Assembly (NCBI RefSeq): GCF_021347895.1
Contig: NC_067132.1
Coordinates: 15,792,023-15,856,022, forward strand
Reading direction: 5' to 3'
DNA: 64,000 bases
DNA from: Acanthochromis polyacanthus
Lineage: Eukaryota > Chordata > Actinopteri > Pomacentridae
The notes below the pieces were generated by a model that made no database searches, was not told the origin of the DNA, and was given only the letters and a program-made list of their open reading frames with translations. Shown in pieces: positions 25,480-38,630 of the stretch. How positions within the stretch are numbered: position 1 is the first letter of the stretch; every line of letters starts with the position of its first letter. The position numbers were made by a program, and so were the translations under genes.

Positions 25480-25900
25480 GTCTCGCTTAGCCAGCCCATT
25501 CTGCAGTACATAATGGTCTGGCTGCACCTCATTATCATTCTGCTATTGGGGGAAAAAAACAACACTCTAGCCTGTTTGTACCTCTTAAAACCAATCACAG
25601 TCGTCTTCAACTGAAGTAGGTGAAGCAAGCAGGCTTGTAGTTGGCCCAAAGTAGTTATTGATGGAAATGTTTTGGGATAATCTGCTGTTAAAAAAAATGC
25701 ATTCCTCCCTTACTGCACCATTCAAATCCTCAGGAAAGCTTGAAATTTTCAGTGTGGTAGGTTGTTGCCCAGAGGTTGTTGTTGTTTTTTGCTACAGTGA
25801 AATGAATTTTGAAAATGGCACCATGTAGATAACAAAAGAGACGGACGACGCCACCTGAAATGAGTAGCAAATGGCAGAGTTGTACCTTCAGTCTGCATCT
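25480..25900. repeat. Dispersed repeat, copy 2 of a local pair
   Basis: The shared 24-bp block is at 25524-25547, followed by the CCAATCACAGTCGTCTTCAA segment and a GTTGTTGTT run at about 25775-25787, in the same order and strand as copy 1. No frame of interest. Confidence 0.65.
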
Positions 25901-28235
25901 GGTGAAAATACTTTAAAATATATGGTATCATCTATCAATGAACACCACCAAAATCCCAAGCCTTAAGTGTTATTTCCGTATCCCGCCCACTACAGGGGAC
26001 ACCCGAGGCTTGACATTGCAAATTTAAGGGCCGGTGTATGTTTTCTGCATCCATATGTGCAAAGAAATGTGAGCTTTGAAAGCGGACTGCAGTAGTGCAT
26101 GCAGTTCTGTTCATACTACAGTAGATCCATGCCGGTGGGAGCAGACGGTCGATTGCACCTCATATTGAACAAAGAATAAACACATTGGCAATTTTCTTTT
26201 TTCAAGATACGGCAGCTATTTACAGTTTGGACTGTATACAGGTTCAGTGAATATTCCTGAGCTGTTTGGAGCACAGTGGGTGAAGCGCAGGATTTCTGTG
26301 CAATTTAAAACTTTGGGTGTTTGGGCTCCTTCAGTGAAAAGCATCCTCAGAAGTCTTGCAGTGACTCCTTCAATCACAGCTTTTTTTTAATGATGAGGTA
26401 GAAAGGTGTGGATAACCAAGAATCTCTCCCTGTAGTCTCCTCGCTCAACAAGAATTTGTTTCCAGCTCCATATGTTTGGCTTGCATTTGAACAGTTGGTG
26501 TGTTTGCACTGCAGACAGTCTGTGCCGTCACAGAATTCTGGGCTGCACGCAGACATCTGAAAAGAAAGCATGCATTTGGGTGGACTGTGAATTTCGTGAC
26601 ACGCTTACCTTTGCAGGTGCTTCTATGGAAAGCATTAACTGGCGTTACGGTTAAGAAATTTAGTTAGCTCAAGAGTCATTGTTTTACAAGTGCTTGATCT
26701 ATGCTACCCAAAATCAAGTCCTGAGGTCACACCAACAAGGTCCAGGTAAAATCCAACTCTTAAACATTATTTTTCATGTCTTCAATGGGACACAATGTGC
26801 CACCCAGGAAATTATTTCCATTTTTAAATACATATAGTAGTACAATTCTGGTATGTTAGTTAGTTTGGGATTTCTTTCCTATTTAAGAATTTGAAAAATA
26901 AGACAAGTAAAACTCAAATAACAATGGCTGCATAATTATTGATCACAAATCCTGATCAAACCAGAAAAAGTGATGAACAGCAGAAGATACATTATTATTT
27001 AATTTATTTATTTGTTATTATTTTCAGATGCTAAATCAACCACACGCTAGGCGTTCCAATCAATAAAAATTAGGTTAATCAGCTTGAAATAAAGATATAT
27101 GATTGGTGCAGCTTTACTTTTATATGTACACTTTTGAGTATTGGATAATATCAATAAATTGATAAACTGCATCATGATTAAATGATTTAATTAAGTGAGA
27201 TTTCGTCTGGTAGGATGTGGTTTTTCAGGGGGAAGAAGTGAAGGTTTTGACACTGTTTGTGTTTGTGTCGCAGTCAGGAAAAAATGGAAAGAGAAGCCTT
27301 GAGATCAGACGTGTCTTGACTGCTGCTGGCTTCTCGTTCAGGCTGTTGTCACACCTTCAGTGTGTTTTTCTGATTACATATATTGATCCTCAGTCAGCCA
27401 GTCGCTTGTGCCCAGCAAATAAAACATTATCATAGTTAAGTTGTAGTTTCCTGTTCCCCACGGGTGCTGGCAGAGAGAGGCTCTCTCAGCATTGGCTGCA
27501 GGGTTTCCGTGTTCGGGCGCTTTTTTTTTACAACTGATGCAATTTGCCATTAGAAGACTTACCTGAATGTTTTAATGCCTGGTGTGATAAAGCGCTGGTG
27601 TGCACTGCACACTGCCAGATGCACTTTTCCCTCCTGCTTGTGCAGCATAATTGGTTCCTGTCTCACTGATTCATTGTTTCCATTTTCAGCTAATTCTCTG
27701 CACATTTTTTGTAACAAATTTTATTGTTTTGTCTCAGGGAACAAGTCAAATGGCAACTTTGCTCACTAGAGGTCAAATCCAAGTGAAGATGCAAGTCTTT
27801 TGTGATTTTATCAAGTCACATCTAAAGCTTTCAAATTCATGTCTTAAATCTGGCTCGAGCTCAAGTTCTGTAACTTGAGTCGTCTCTGATAAGAACAAAG
27901 CGTAAATAGTGATATTTACATAGTGCAATTAGACTAATTAGATGGAATAAGATTACAGGAGAGGAGGCTGGTGAGAGTTTGTTCTTGAAAAAGATCCGAT
28001 TGCAAAGCAGTGAGCGAATCTGCATTTTGAGTCTGGCGCTGGAAGGTCATCCTCCTCTTTGGTGAGCCAAGAGGGAGACAAGACCAAAGCAATAAGTTGC
28101 CAGTGCAATGAACAAAGAGGTGACAACGCCAGAACACTCAGCAGATGTGTCAGCATCCTTACTGTGATGTACTGTCCACTCAACACATGGTATGATGCAG
28201 AGTTGTGTCTTGACATTGAGCAATTTTATTAGGGT
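25901..28235. other. No gene recognised
   Basis: More than 2 kb with only short frames. Some AT-rich segments (26900-27190) contain TTATTTATTT words. No domain, RNA or repeat family recognised. Confidence 0.5.
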
Positions 28236-28238
28236 ATG

Positions 28239-28291
<53 letters not shown>

Positions 28292-28323
28292 GTGTGTAGC
28301 GAGAGAGAGAGGGAGAGAGAGAC
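28236..28323. repeat. Compound (TA)(TG)(GA) microsatellite
   Basis: A short TA run is followed by about 25 TG units (28249-28298, one CG interruption) and then GA units at 28300-28321. Frames through it are repeat translations. Confidence 0.92.
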
Positions 28324-29800
28324 ACACACATTGCTTCAGTTGTGCGATAATTAGCTCAGGTTGCTAGTCTGTAAGTTAATGTTTTCTGAACAATCTGTTA
28401 CCACATCTCAGCTCCTTGGGCTTTACACGAGGGCTAATGGAGGTGAATCAGTGATGGCAGACCCATGTTGCAGCTAAGTTGAAGTTTGTATCCATCCAGA
28501 CTGGCTCTCAGGTGCAGAGAAGCTCATTAAAACTCAAACTTTGTGTTCATTATTGAAAGCAGCTGTAAATAATGAATTCCAGTCTGCAGGGCTGTTGTTA
28601 GAAAATGAAGACATGCAATATAAATATTTAAATAGTACACTGTGTTATATTTAATTTCCAACAAAACATTTTACTGGAAAAACCAAAGTGTCTCTTTGTC
28701 TATGCGTGTATGTTTATAGAACATGTACGTGTGGATGCATCAACATGCAGCCATCTCTTTATGGCACCACAGATATTTGTACTTTCAAAATAGGGCATGT
28801 TGAACATCACTTCGCCTTCTGTGTTGCTCATCTTGTGTTGTCAACACTCTCTACTCGAAGCTGAATCACAAACACGGATTGTGTTTTTGTTATGTTTGCC
28901 AAGTTCGACATTCTTAAAACCTGTTTCTGAGGAGGGTTGCACAGGGTCAGAAGACATTGTTGTCTCAATGAAAAACTATTGTTTGCCTATTTTTTCTCTT
29001 TTTGTGATAAAACTGATAGAACAGACAGAGAATATTCGATACATGTGGGCCAGTACAACCCCATTATAGGCTTCGCAGAGGACTATTCTAAACAGCTTTT
29101 CTGAACAGTAAAGTCTGTACAACATAGTCCAATGACACCACGGAAACGGACTTATTTCCCAGCAGATATTTTGACTTGTGGCAGCAGGCAAAGCGCCGGC
29201 GTAACTAATGACATTAACAATGTCTCAAATACTTCTGAGCATGCCACTGAGCCAAGCACAGCATGCACAATGGACTGCATCCATTGTTAATCTTATTAAT
29301 CATACCTGTGCCTTTCCATCTGGGACATGCCAAAATTCTACCATGAAAAGGTCCATAAAAGACACAGACGGCTTCCAGACAAGTTGAGTCATGACCAGCA
29401 TTGTTACAATCCTGCTTGTTAGGAGCAAGGGAAGCAACATAAAGCCGGGTGTTTTTGGTAAAATAAAGTTATTGTTGGCAAGGTAACATTAACAACTTTC
29501 ACAAACAGAAGCATGTAATACTTTTTAAATTTAGTTTATGATCAGCACTCTGGATGAGTTATATTTAATGCTTAACTTGTGTTATTAAATTTGACTGATT
29601 GAAAATTGCAAGCGGAAGTGTACTATTGTACTGTACTACGAATTTTAATAGTCGCCACAGTAAAATAGCTTTCATCTGCTAATCTGAAACAATAACAAGA
29701 ACATTGGCAAGTTGAAAACTGAAGTAGGCATCGGCAACTTTTCCTGACTCCACTGGGATTTTACACAGTTTTTTTTATATCTATACTGTAAATACAGTAT
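28324..29800. other. No gene recognised
   Basis: Unique-looking sequence, nothing assignable. Confidence 0.5.
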
Positions 29801-29804
29801 GTTT

Positions 29805-30245
29805 TCGCACACACTAATCAGTAAAACCACGTGCCTAATATTGTTTAGGTGCCTCTCATGCTGCCAAAACAGTTCTGATCCAACTGGGCATGGACAACGG
29901 ACCTCTTGGGGTGTCCTGCGGTGTCTGCTACTGCGACATTGGCAGAGGATCCTTTGGACCATATGGGTTGCAGGATGGGGATTTGTGTGGATTGGGCTGG
30001 TTCTGGCACTTCCTGTGGATGCTTGATCAAATTGGGATGTGGGGGATTTGGAAGCCGAGGCAATGCTTTGGGCTACTCGTGTAGTTCTTCAAGCCATTCC
30101 TGAGCAGTTTTTTCTGGTGTTGTGGGATGCATTAGCCTGCTGGGGGAACACACCGCTATCAGAAAGCGCTGTTGCCATCAGAAGGAGGAAGGTGCCTGGT
30201 CTGCAACAATGTTTAGGTGGGTGGTTCGTGTTCAAGACCATGAGA
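29805..30245 (-). mobile_element. Tc1/mariner family A, truncated copy 2
   Basis: The left end is present: GCCTAATATTGTTTAGGTGC followed by GCCAAAACAGTTCTGATCC parallels copy 1 at 11888. On the minus strand the transposase C-terminus reads RTVLAA, a stop, then EAPKQY, against RAVLAAKGGPTQY-type ends in intact relatives. Similarity runs to about 30245, including GGTCTGCAACAATGTTTAGG, and then stops abruptly. Roughly the right-hand half or more is missing. It is non-functional. Confidence 0.75.
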
Positions 30246-32830
30246 AGTTGTTTTAAAGGAAAACAAGAAGAATCAGATGCAGTTGTCGTTTATCCCTCCA
30301 TATTCCTTTCACTTACAGCGGCAGTAATGGCTGGCAGGTAACTGATGGAGCCCTTCTCCTCTTCAGTTTACTTTAATTGGTCAGACACTGCGGCTCGAAA
30401 TTTATTTTGAAAGCAAATAACACAGCAATGGCACAGTCAGTGGTGCAGCCATTCTGCGCTTAAACGGTTACTTTGCCGGGCCACCCTCTGCGAAAAGAAA
30501 AAACTTGTCTGAGACTAAATCTTGGAAAAAGAATAACACATTATCCACTCGACTAGAAACAAATGATGAGCACACCAGGTTGCGAGGTAAACTGTGCCAT
30601 ACGTATCAACGTCTAGTTGAAAAAGCAGCAATATCGCAAAGCCAGAAACAATTTCAGTCGCTTTTATTTCTTTAGGAACAATGCTGCACTTTTATTAAAG
30701 GATGTTGAAAACTAAAATAGAACTTAAATGCTTGGCAGATAACAGCACAAATTAGAATAAGCCTATACAACACTTAAACTGTAATGTTTTCAGCTGTCAG
30801 AGAGTCTAATTACCTCTGAAGTCTATCAGAGTTAGGCTTTTTTAATTAACACATTCATAATTAAACTGACAACCTTTCATCTGCTGTTTTTTAGTTTGAG
30901 ATATTTTTTGTGTTTAGTTTATCTCTGCAGCAGGGGGTGCATGAATGAGTGGGACATCGGGAGATTAAAAAAAAAAGTTGGGAGGAACAACATTAAAGCA
31001 ACAAAACTGTTGCTTGGCAGGTAATGAAGAGCTGAGCTGTGAGAGTCAAGGCTGTGACAGGTAACAGAGGAGGCTGCAGGTACATGAGAAAAAAAGAGAA
31101 AGTGTTGGAAATGAGAAAAAAAATTAAGAGCGAGAGAATCCAAAGGCAGCTCAGACAGGCACAGAGAGGAGGAAAAAAATGAAACAAAGTTAAGTATGTG
31201 GAGTGAGACATAAGGAGCACTGCTATCTGTTGGTTTTCTAAGCCTGTATAAAGACTTCAGGGACGAAATGGATAAAGGTGAGTTATCTTTGTCTGGGAGA
31301 TGATGGAAGCAAATGCATGTGCTGCTTTAATAGATTGCCTTGACTTAAGCTACCTATATGCCTCGAGGTGAACCAAAAAGGTGCCCTTCTGCTTTGCTTT
31401 CTGTGATGTTTTACTCTACACCCACCTGGAGAGATTGAATTGATCTCTCTATCATTTACTCTCTCGGTTCTTTTCGCTTTGAAAGGAGAGGTCGGGTGAA
31501 GAGAACACGCAGCACTTGCCTCTGATGACAAAGGTCATTCGTTTTGAATAAGAGGAGATGCTTCTTCTGCCATTCTTTCACAGCGGTGTTGTGTTGTGAG
31601 TCAGGTGCTGTGTTGATGCACTAAATTTATGCCTGTTACACATTAATTATGCTCGCAGAAACTAAACACAGCACTGCTTGACCTTGTGTTTTGCTTCCAT
31701 CAGTGAATCAAAACTGCAATGAAAATTCATGCTGTAATGCTGTAATAACAAGCCATGCTTTACTGGTTTCAGTGGAAGGGGAGCTGCAGGGATCCTGCCA
31801 AATAAACAGAGTTACATGATAAAATTAAACAATAAAAAAGGACCAATTTACTTTCAAATTTGGTTTGGTAATGTCTGTGTGCTCTTTCACAGAGCTATCA
31901 CTGCTGATTTCACTTTGGAATGCACGTTTTTAAGCCTTATGATCTGATTGTAGCCATGTCATTTTGACAACGTGATCAGGAAACTCGAATGAAACAGTTT
32001 CAAAATAAACACACAGCCTAGGTTTAATTTTAATTTGAGGAAATGGTCATCTTTTACAACACTGACATATGAGATAGCATCTTTTGCTCTTTTCTTGTGT
32101 TCATTGTCTGGATTTGGATTGAGTACTTTTTGTTAAATATTCCTATTTTTTGCAAGGACGGAGGTGTGCAGTCGGTTTTCTGTTGAAAGAGAGGATGGCA
32201 TTGTCTGCACATAGTTGGTTCTGGCTAAAATACAAAAGCATTGTGAGGTAGATCCTCCTTCCAAATGCTCCAGCAAAAATGGTCATGATGTTTGCTGTTT
32301 GTGACATTCCAGTAACGTGGTTTTCTTTGGCTGGATGAGATACCCAGACGCAGATTACTGAATGGTGATGGGACATTTTGTCCACTGTTCATAATGTACT
32401 TTCACATGCTGTTCTTTAATCTAATTATCTTATTCAGTGTGAGTGTATTTAAAAAGGAAGAATGTCATCCAGGGGTGCACATTTCTTTTGGTCACTTGCA
32501 GCGTAACATTTCCACCTTTAAAGACAAATCTTATATCACCCCTAAGATACTCTATGCTCCAAATATAACTGCACTCTCTGACTTCAGGAAATGCATTTAT
32601 CTGATTTTATGTATGCATGCTGCACTGTTATCCTCTAGTGGAGAAACAATGAAGACCGTCCCGTTGTTTGAGTCAGCTTATAGTTTTTCATCGCTGTCCC
32701 CACTGTCATCTCTGCTGTCCCATGCTGTTGCAGCTTCTGCTTTCTCTGTGGTTGGCAGCACCAAGCCATCGCTGTGATAGATCACTGTTATTACCACATG
32801 TTCTCCATTACTGGAGAACAGCGGGACTAC
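30246..32830. other. No gene recognised
   Basis: Unique-looking sequence. A purine-rich patch lies at about 31080-31190. The 127-residue plus frame at 32394-32777 has no domain, no flanking splice signals and no family I know. Confidence 0.5.
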
Positions 32831-32837
32831 CAGGAGC

Positions 32838-32925
32838 ACACACGCACACATGAACACACACAGTGTAGTCACAGCCGAGGAAAACATGCCACCACACTCG
32901 CACACACTCAAGCTCGACATTTGTT
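32838..32925. repeat. Imperfect CA-rich patch
   Basis: Degenerate CACACA and ACACTC words, an old interrupted CA array. Confidence 0.6.
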
Positions 32926-35050
32926 GGGAATATGTGTACCCTTTATACGAGGACCCACTATTCAGCTGCAGGTATACACAGGTGGCAAAACACCACACAT
33001 TTGCCTATGCTGTACACATATGATACCATTTTTACTCATGGGAGATATACACAAATTGGTGCAAAAACCCTATATGAGCAAATTATCAGCCACTTTGAGA
33101 CTTTAAAATACTCCAAAGAAGTTGGAGCTGTGATTGGATTGGGGATGAGTCGACCGCGGGCTCTCGGAGTACTTTCCAGAGAGACAGATAGAATGAGCGG
33201 GAGAGGAAGCCAGAAAATGAGAGCATTGACGTGAAAGACAGAAGCCTGTGGTCAATACCATACTCCAGTAAATTTAGTTTCAACTTCAGACTTCCTCTTG
33301 TTTGATGTCTTATCATGACAGACAAAAAAAAATGACAGCCTGTCCACAGTTAGTGCAGAACATGTTGGCTTCCTCATCCATTGTGTCAGACTGTTGTCCA
33401 AAACCATATCTGTCTTTCCCTTTGCTTGTGTGTATGTGTGTGTGCTCAGCATCGATGGATATACAGATTTTATTTTTATTTTTTTGTAGTGAAACTTGTT
33501 TGGCCTTTGTCCTTCCCGCCGCTTTAATTCTGCATAACTCACATGATAAACATTAAAACTGACAAAAGAAATCCAGCCTTTGCTCTCTTGGCACATGAGT
33601 GGAATGAAAAGCACATTTTCCTCAGGGCGCTGCTATTAACATTATGCACATCTCAGCCAAAAGGAGGTGGGGGGGGATACTACAACAATACATTACCCAA
33701 AGCGAGAGGCACATATATTTTAGGGGAGATGTATGCCTACTTAATGACTCTATTCAAATGTGCCCAAGCACATTTCACTTGTGCTCTATGATCACAGCTT
33801 AGCAGCAGCAGAAGCAGTGTAATAAATGTGTACATCTGTAAGTATGTCTGAGGGTAATGGAGAATGTTTTGGTCTATTTTTAATCTGACTACCTCGCTCA
33901 CTGAATTACTCTAATACTTTGTTTTCGCAGCGCATTTTTTAAAAAAATGAAAAAAGGGCAGAAATGAGACAGTCGTGAGGTCAGCTTAGGCTGCCATGGA
34001 AAGCGTCGACGTGCGTCACGCATGATCATCACCTGCTTTACACCTGCTGTCCTGAGCTTCATCGCCGCATCATGTGCGATCATCTGCGCAGGCTTTGTTT
34101 ACATTCAAAGCCCCACACAGTCTTTGTTTGTGGTACATCTTGTGATTTGAATCTTGAGGCCAGTGGAATGGTTCGAAAGTGAAATGATGCACGAAAAGCT
34201 CACAGAACATCCTCATCGAAGCCTCTTTTGAGACTTCACATACTCACCATCTATTGCATGAGTCACAGCTGACCCCTAAGGCCTTTTTCTCTCCATGTAT
34301 GATCAATACAGTTTATTGGCATGGTTTTTATCCATCTAAAAAGTTCCCATCATTATATTTTAGCTTCTATGATTGCATTACATTATGTCTCCACATATCT
34401 GTGAAATATTTGTATCTACGTAGTTAAAATGGCCTGCTTGGACATACACTTTTTAAATAATTACGATTTTTCGACTATGTTTGCAAGAATAAAGAACTGT
34501 TTTATGAAACAACCAATATGTTAATGAATTCTTCTATGAAAAGCAAGAAATAAAGTAATACTCTTTATTTTAACAGGATCAATATTCAGTTTTGTTGCCA
34601 CAGTCGCTTCTATCATTGTGTTGCTTGCCCTCTTCTCTTATGGATAAGTTGGATCCAGTGTTTGCCATCATACAAGCCTAATTTCCTGTTCCTCTTTTAT
34701 CCTCCATAACACACCGAGGCAACAAGCCGTCATGCATGCCACCATTTAAATTACTGTCAAATATGTTCACGGTAGTGTGAACGTGAAGGCATTGTCATTG
34801 CACACGATTAGGCAAATTGTATTGCTCAGGTTTTCTGTGATTGTTAAACAAATACAATGCCCACTGTCAATCAAAAATGATACTGAACCTCGAACTTGAA
34901 TGTTTAAGACGGGAAAAAAGTTTTGTCTTCTGAGGGGAATGTACAAGAGTGCAAGCTTATTCAGCAGCCAAATTACAAGGAAAAAAAAACGAACTTGCAT
35001 GTTACTTCTCTTTTCTTTTAGTGTAAATGCAACAAATAGTTAACATGGAA
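32926..35050. other. No gene recognised
   Basis: Unique-looking AT-rich sequence with no assignable feature. Confidence 0.5.
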
Positions 35051-35059
35051 AGTGCTACA

Positions 35060-35580
35060 TTATTTTCTTATTTTTCTGAGGGCTTTGCTCACTAGCCAAG
35101 TAGCGGAGTGCTTGGAATCATTGTCCTGCAGAAAGATCATGGCCATCTTGAAGGTTGTGACTTCTTCCTGTACCACTACATGTTCAATATCCCCCTCCTC
35201 CATCTCTCTGGTGCCTGATTCCGAGTCTATTAGTGAGTCAGCCATGAGTCCATCCATCTGGTACATTAAGAGGCACTCTCATCTCTTCTGTACGTCATAT
35301 TCATTGTTCGTTGTTTCTCAGCCTTCCTTACCTTAACCACAGCTTTCGGCACTTGACATCCCGCACTTCTCGACATTGAAGAATGACACTGGAGGATAAT
35401 GGGTACCTGGCAGTTCCAATTTTATCAAACCTATTGCGTGTAGTTTCAATCATTTTGCCTCTTTGCATTTTTTTTTCTGGCCCGTTGAGTATTTGTAACA
35501 ATACATTTGATTGTTCAGTGGTTACGGCTAAATCGCTGAGCTATTTCATGGCTGTTGCATTGCCTGGAAAGTCCATTTAG
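35060..35580 (-). pseudogene. Faint Tc1-like transposase remnant
   Basis: On the minus strand, 35060-35266 contains MAMIFLQDNDSKHSATWLVS, which matches the second catalytic motif of Tc1 transposases ([11 protein letters not shown] in the intact copy here, with the key aspartate kept). Upstream on the same strand (35380-35460) TTRNRFDKIGTAR resembles the N-terminal helix-turn-helix linker. No terminal repeats are visible and the frame is broken, so this is an old fragment. Its family is unclear. Confidence 0.45.
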
Positions 35581-38500
35581 TAATTTTCAACTTTTAAATG
35601 TCAGTTAAATCTCTCTTTTTTTGACCATTTTAATGATGCTGCCTTATACTTGAGCTTGCATTGATGCAATTTCTGAACAGTTTTGCACAGCACCCTCTCT
35701 TAAACAAATACATGTCACATAAAAATGATCAAATCCACTAAGCATTTATAGGTGGGTGGAATTGGTGATTGTGCATGGAAATGATTATGTCAGAATACTC
35801 CCTTGCCTGATAACTAGGCATGCGGTGTAAAGAAAAAGATACAACAATGTCTCCACAGCCAGAAATATTAATGACATTATAAAGGCAAGATTTTGCTTTA
35901 GAGGTGAAAGAAACAACAGAAGATATATATATATATAAAAAAAACTTCTGTTAGGAAAAGAGACCATACATACTGTCACACTTTTAGAATGCAGACAGGA
36001 GGAAAATTGAGCAATTTCAGATATAAAAGACAACAAGCAGATTTAGTAGTAGACAGAGAATTTAGGCTCAGCATGAAGAAGGCAAAAAAATGAAAAGAAA
36101 ATCTAAGTGTGTCTCTTTACAAAGTTGCTCTAGAACATGCCCGAGGGTTTGGCTATAGTGAAGAGGATTGCACTAAACCAGTTGTGTTGCTCGGGGAGAG
36201 TGGCAGACATTGTAACGAAATAAACACAGCTGAAAGTTCTGTCTCCAGCCCACACTGTTTACACAATAACTGTCCTCATCTGACTGATATTAACAATCAA
36301 ATACAAACACAATGAGTCACCTTTCCCGCTACGGGGGAAGAGATAAAAAAGACGAAAAGGCAAGAGGAGGAAAAAGCTGAGATTTTGTTGTCAATAAAGA
36401 GTGGCAGATGGAACGGGAGGCGCAGGATGTGGAGTCAGCGTGTAATATAATCAAAAATAAAGAGGTGTGTATGTGCTCCTGCAGCACCAGACACACGCCG
36501 GAGGGTGAGGTTTCGCTGAACAAATATGTGCGCTAATTGTTGAGCCATGGGATAGAGAGGCAGTCATGAGGACAAACTGTATAGCAGGTATTTTTGATCA
36601 TGCAGTCTCATTGGTTAAGGGCGTATTTGCAGTTTGCTAATGATTCCCATTAAGGCTTGCTTTAGAAGATGGAACAAGCGAGTTAGGAAAGTTTTCAGAG
36701 CGACACAAGGACACGAATATCAATAATCTGTTATAGCTGCATTGTATTATGACGATATAGGTATGGGGACGATGGTTGAATAATATGTCTTTTAGCCATT
36801 TTGACTTTATTGACTTTATTCCTCATTTGCATAATTTTAGAATGCTGTAATAATCATGCAGTTTAAAAGATGGGCTATAAAAGTGGGATTTACTGATACT
36901 GCCAAAAGTGAAAATCTCCTCTTAACACAAGAGCAAAAAAGTAACAGATAGGCTTACAAATGTAGCCAAATGATGTCTGCCAATGTTCCCAAGTTTAGAT
37001 AGATAATTATTGCTATTAATTAAAGAGATGGCTAAAAAAATAAAGTGTCAGGTCTCTCTAATTATGATTTCTCCTGTCATCATCATATTTGTCATTTTGG
37101 TTCGTTTCACAAGATTAGACTGCCAGTGATGCAAATATGTTTCCCATCAGTAACCGTGACAATGCTGGACAGAGTTGATACTATAAATGCAGACAATAAG
37201 TGCTATGTTATGGGAATTAGATCAACTGAAGGTGTCAGACATAAGCGCAGCTGTCACCTGGTTCAACTACAAACAATATGGCTTTCAAATTATGAGACCA
37301 AAAGAACTGAAACAAAAAATTCTACTCTTGACAGTTACTTAGGAGCTATTTTAATTGCCCCTTTTCGACCATGCAAATAGGAGGTGCAGAGACGTAGCTC
37401 AAACCCAACAGATAAATGTGATGCAAATAAGTCACGGTACATGAACTTGAAATCGGATAAGCTGGGATATACGAATGCAAAACAAGGCCTTGAAGCTGAT
37501 TTTGTTGCTGTGGTCTTGAAGATAAAACAATACACTACTAGTGGGCCTTTGTTTCATGTTATTCTGGTTATATGATGGAGTGCCAGCTGCGGCGTGCCTT
37601 GCAGATTTTGGATATTCCCATATTTTAGGGCAAACTAACCCACAAGAAGATGTCAGCTTGCAACAAAGATCTTCAAAAAATGAAAAATGTCTCCCACGAG
37701 CAGCTACAAAAACACAACAAGGGGCAAAAACTATGGCATACAGTTTCATATAACATGAGTCTGCATTAATCAAACAGACAGCTGGACACATTAAACACAG
37801 GTATGCGGTTGGTAGGCATTGTTATGCTGAAAATGGTTTGCCTCCCAAAAAGACAGATCAAAATAAGAAGCAGGGATTTCTTCCTCTGTGCCCTTCCTTT
37901 GCAGGGTATCACAAGGTTTTATTCTGCCCCAATTTCACCTTCAAACCCCTTTGATCTTCTGTCCAATTAATTTTGTCCTTTCTACAGTCACAGATAAAAT
38001 CCCAGCATGATTGTGCTTCCTCTATTGTTAGCGGCGGTGGAATAGTTTACTCATCTCTATTATATCTTCCTCTCCCGTTTTAAAAGTTCAGTTTTTGATC
38101 TTTTTACTTTGGCTTTTCAATTCGCATAAAGGTTATTGGGACTTCATGAGAGGTCTTATTCTCTCCTCTCTTCATGCTGTGTCCAATATTTTATTTAATT
38201 TCTTTTTGATTCATACATAGTTTGGTGTGAATTTACTAGTAGACTGACTGACAACTATTCTATGAAGAACAATACATATTCTTCTACAAAATAGAACCTT
38301 GCTGCTTTTTTGACACACAACAGTTGCACAAAACAGAATAAAAGTTTGTTTGTATTGTCCTGATAAAAAATCAGCATGCTCAATGAAACTATAGGCTGTC
38401 GGTATTTATCTACAGTATCGAAATCCCAAGACGGGCCTTTCTTAAATTTGGATGTCAAAGCTTTGAAGATGGATGATGGGACAGTCAGCATGCCATACAG

Positions 38501-38630
38501 GCAGAGCTATTTTTTTTTTTTGAAAATCTATGAGTTGGGGGAGTTCTATGGGATTCTCATGGGATGGAAGACAATTTCACTGTTCATCACACGTCTGGGA
38601 TGGGGCAGGAAAAATGTTAACAAGTGGGAC
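35581..38630. other. No gene recognised
   Basis: Three kilobases with short frames only and a short TA run at about 35923-35937. I see no domain, RNA or mobile-element signal. Confidence 0.5.

Noticed and set aside
32394..32777. 127-residue plus-strand frame
   Set aside because: No recognisable domain, no consistent splice signals and hydrophobic/Ser bias. Not enough to call an exon.
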